Source of the DNA: an uncultured Porphyromonadaceae bacterium
GTDB taxonomy: Bacteria; Bacteroidota; Bacteroidia; Bacteroidales; Muribaculaceae
Direction: 5' to 3'
Assembly: GCA_902470475.1 (NCBI GenBank)
Contig: CABRGT010000003.1
Location: 1-64,000 of the forward strand
Length of the DNA stretch: 64,000 nucleotides
The notes beneath the pieces were generated by a model. The model ran no database searches. It was not told where the DNA came from and saw only the letters and a list, made by a program, of their open reading frames with translations. The translations under genes and the position numbers were made by a program. Positions 63,124 through 64,000 of this stretch are shown piece after piece; position 1 is the first letter of the stretch; each line of letters begins with the position of its first letter.

Positions 63124-64000
63124 ATGAAGCGAATCATAATTTCTTTCGCAGCCCTTTGTGCCGGCATCGCCGTGTCTCACGCCACTCAGGTATGCCTTGA
63201 GGTGAACACTGTTTCCCCCACGGTCACTCTGCAGTCGGTGGAGACCGGCTCGCCGGTCTCCATCGGCTCGCCCGACAAGAGTCGGAAATACATGTTTGAG
63301 ACCGCGCCGGGCCGGTATCTCCTTACTGCCTACGGTACGGACGGCTCGACTGTCAACGGCACGATCGTCGTAGAGATCGTGGCCGATCCGCAGCCCACGC
63401 CGGATTATGATGGCTACGACGTGCAGCAGCTTAAACTGATTACCTGCACGGCATATGCCACAAACTCCGGCTGGTCGGCAGACGAGGGCGATTATTCGCT
63501 TTCTGTCACTGTGTCGTCGCGCGAAGGCGTCATTCAGGAAATGGTACCCGGCCATTCGATCAATTCCGGACGCCTGACATTCCTGGCGCTCGAAGGACAC
63601 ACCTACTATGCGACTTTCTCGCCTTCGGACGCGCACCGTGCCGAGGGATATACTGACGTGTATAAGTCGGGAACACTGAACTGGAACGTAAATGTCTCCT
63701 GCTCTATTCCCAAGGCGGCCCCGCTTTCGGTCACCTTACCGCACGGCGCCTCTCTGGCACTTGGTGTGAAATTCGCTCACTTTGTCGATTTCACACAGGT
63801 GCAGCCCGAGTCAGTCCGTGATGAGGGAGAGAATACGGTCTACACTTACAGTCTTGCGGTAGGACAGGTCTACAACTACCGTGCGTCTCTTGCGGGAGGC
63901 CTCACCCACGCCGGCTATTTTACGATGGCCGCAGGTGACAAGGCTCCCGATCTGTCGTTCACTGAAGCTGATTTCAATGCCGCTCAGCCTGATATGGTAA
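63124..64000 (+). CDS. Secreted Ig-like protein, paralogue of the preceding gene (3' end beyond window)
   Basis: It begins two bases after the previous stop (MKRIIISFAALCAGIAVSHA, signal peptide) and stays open to the window edge (292 codons seen). It lacks the propeller. From about residue 109 it matches the module of the preceding protein (ATNSGWSADEGDY, FLALEGHTYYATFSPSDAH, LPHGASLALGVKFAHFVDF, LAGGLTHAGYFTM). It is the fourth gene of the cobalamin-riboswitch operon as far as the window shows. Confidence 0.75.
   Translation, partial: MKRIIISFAALCAGIAVSHATQVCLEVNTVSPTVTLQSVETGSPVSIGSPDKSRKYMFETAPGRYLLTAYGTDGSTVNGTIVVEIVADPQPTPDYDGYDVQQLKLITCTAYATNSGWSADEGDYSLSVTVSSREGVIQEMVPGHSINSGRLTFLALEGHTYYATFSPSDAHRAEGYTDVYKSGTLNWNVNVSCSIPKAAPLSVTLPHGASLALGVKFAHFVDFTQVQPESVRDEGENTVYTYSLAVGQVYNYRASLAGGLTHAGYFTMAAGDKAPDLSFTEADFNAAQPDMV

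Overview
The window reads as chromosomal DNA of a gut Bacteroidales bacterium, most likely from the Muribaculaceae or a near relative. Three things support this. Many genes carry the Bacteroidetes -7 promoter element TAnnTTTG, with TTTG about 20 bases upstream in the clearest cases. The gene content includes DUF5686, an OMP_b-brl-type barrel, DUF4296, a class III FBPase, a PyrD/PyrK pair and a long bS16. Several secreted proteins end in a short tag of the type Y-N/D-L-x-G ... G-x-Y-I ... K-x-I. No rRNA, tRNA, CRISPR array, prophage or intact insertion sequence was found. Family calls rest on motif recognition; no database search was run.

Layout. 1-2.0 kb: 3' part of a secreted tagged protein, a long palindromic terminator, then a gene-poor stretch. 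2.4-7.8 kb: hexapeptide acyltransferase, RlmD-type RNA methyltransferase, CYTH protein, DUF5686 outer-membrane protein, small membrane protein. 7.9-11.6 kb: DUF389 membrane protein facing a universal-stress-protein/formate-nitrite-transporter operon, plus a small HTH-like protein. 11.7-19.2 kb (minus): ftsY-rimO-menF followed by two SGNH proteins and an MBOAT acyltransferase, probably for O-acylation of an envelope glycan. 19.3-25.5 kb (plus): AlkZ-like protein and class III FBPase, then dusB, a DUF2807 protein and a polysaccharide flippase.

25.5-27.8 kb (minus): a large repetitive secreted protein. Its promoter and signal peptide are out of frame with the body at a run of nine G, so it is a candidate phase-variable surface protein. 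28-36.5 kb (minus): M3 peptidase and the conserved ileS / DksA-like / lspA / DUF4296 cluster, then rpsP. 36.6-42.5 kb (minus): a 56-residue ferredoxin, trxB, a LolA-like protein, ftsK, rpe and a DedA protein. 42.5-46.3 kb (plus): a MATE transporter with a terminator-like hairpin in its leader, and an outer-membrane barrel whose promoter is packed with palindromes. 46.3-56.1 kb (minus): tig-clpP-clpX, then recQ, a kinase/RapZ-C fusion, a sugar-phosphate nucleotidyltransferase, pyrK and pyrD.

56.2-64 kb (plus): a cobalamin riboswitch heads a tight operon encoding a BtuB-type TonB receptor, a secreted DUF5074/YncE-like beta-propeller, a 1132-residue propeller plus Ig-like protein, and a fourth paralogous secreted protein that runs off the window. 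This looks like a corrinoid-capture system analogous to BtuB-BtuG of Bacteroides. Here the surface proteins lack a lipoprotein cysteine and two carry C-terminal sorting-like tags. It is the most interesting locus in the window, together with the poly-G gene at 25.5-27.8 kb.
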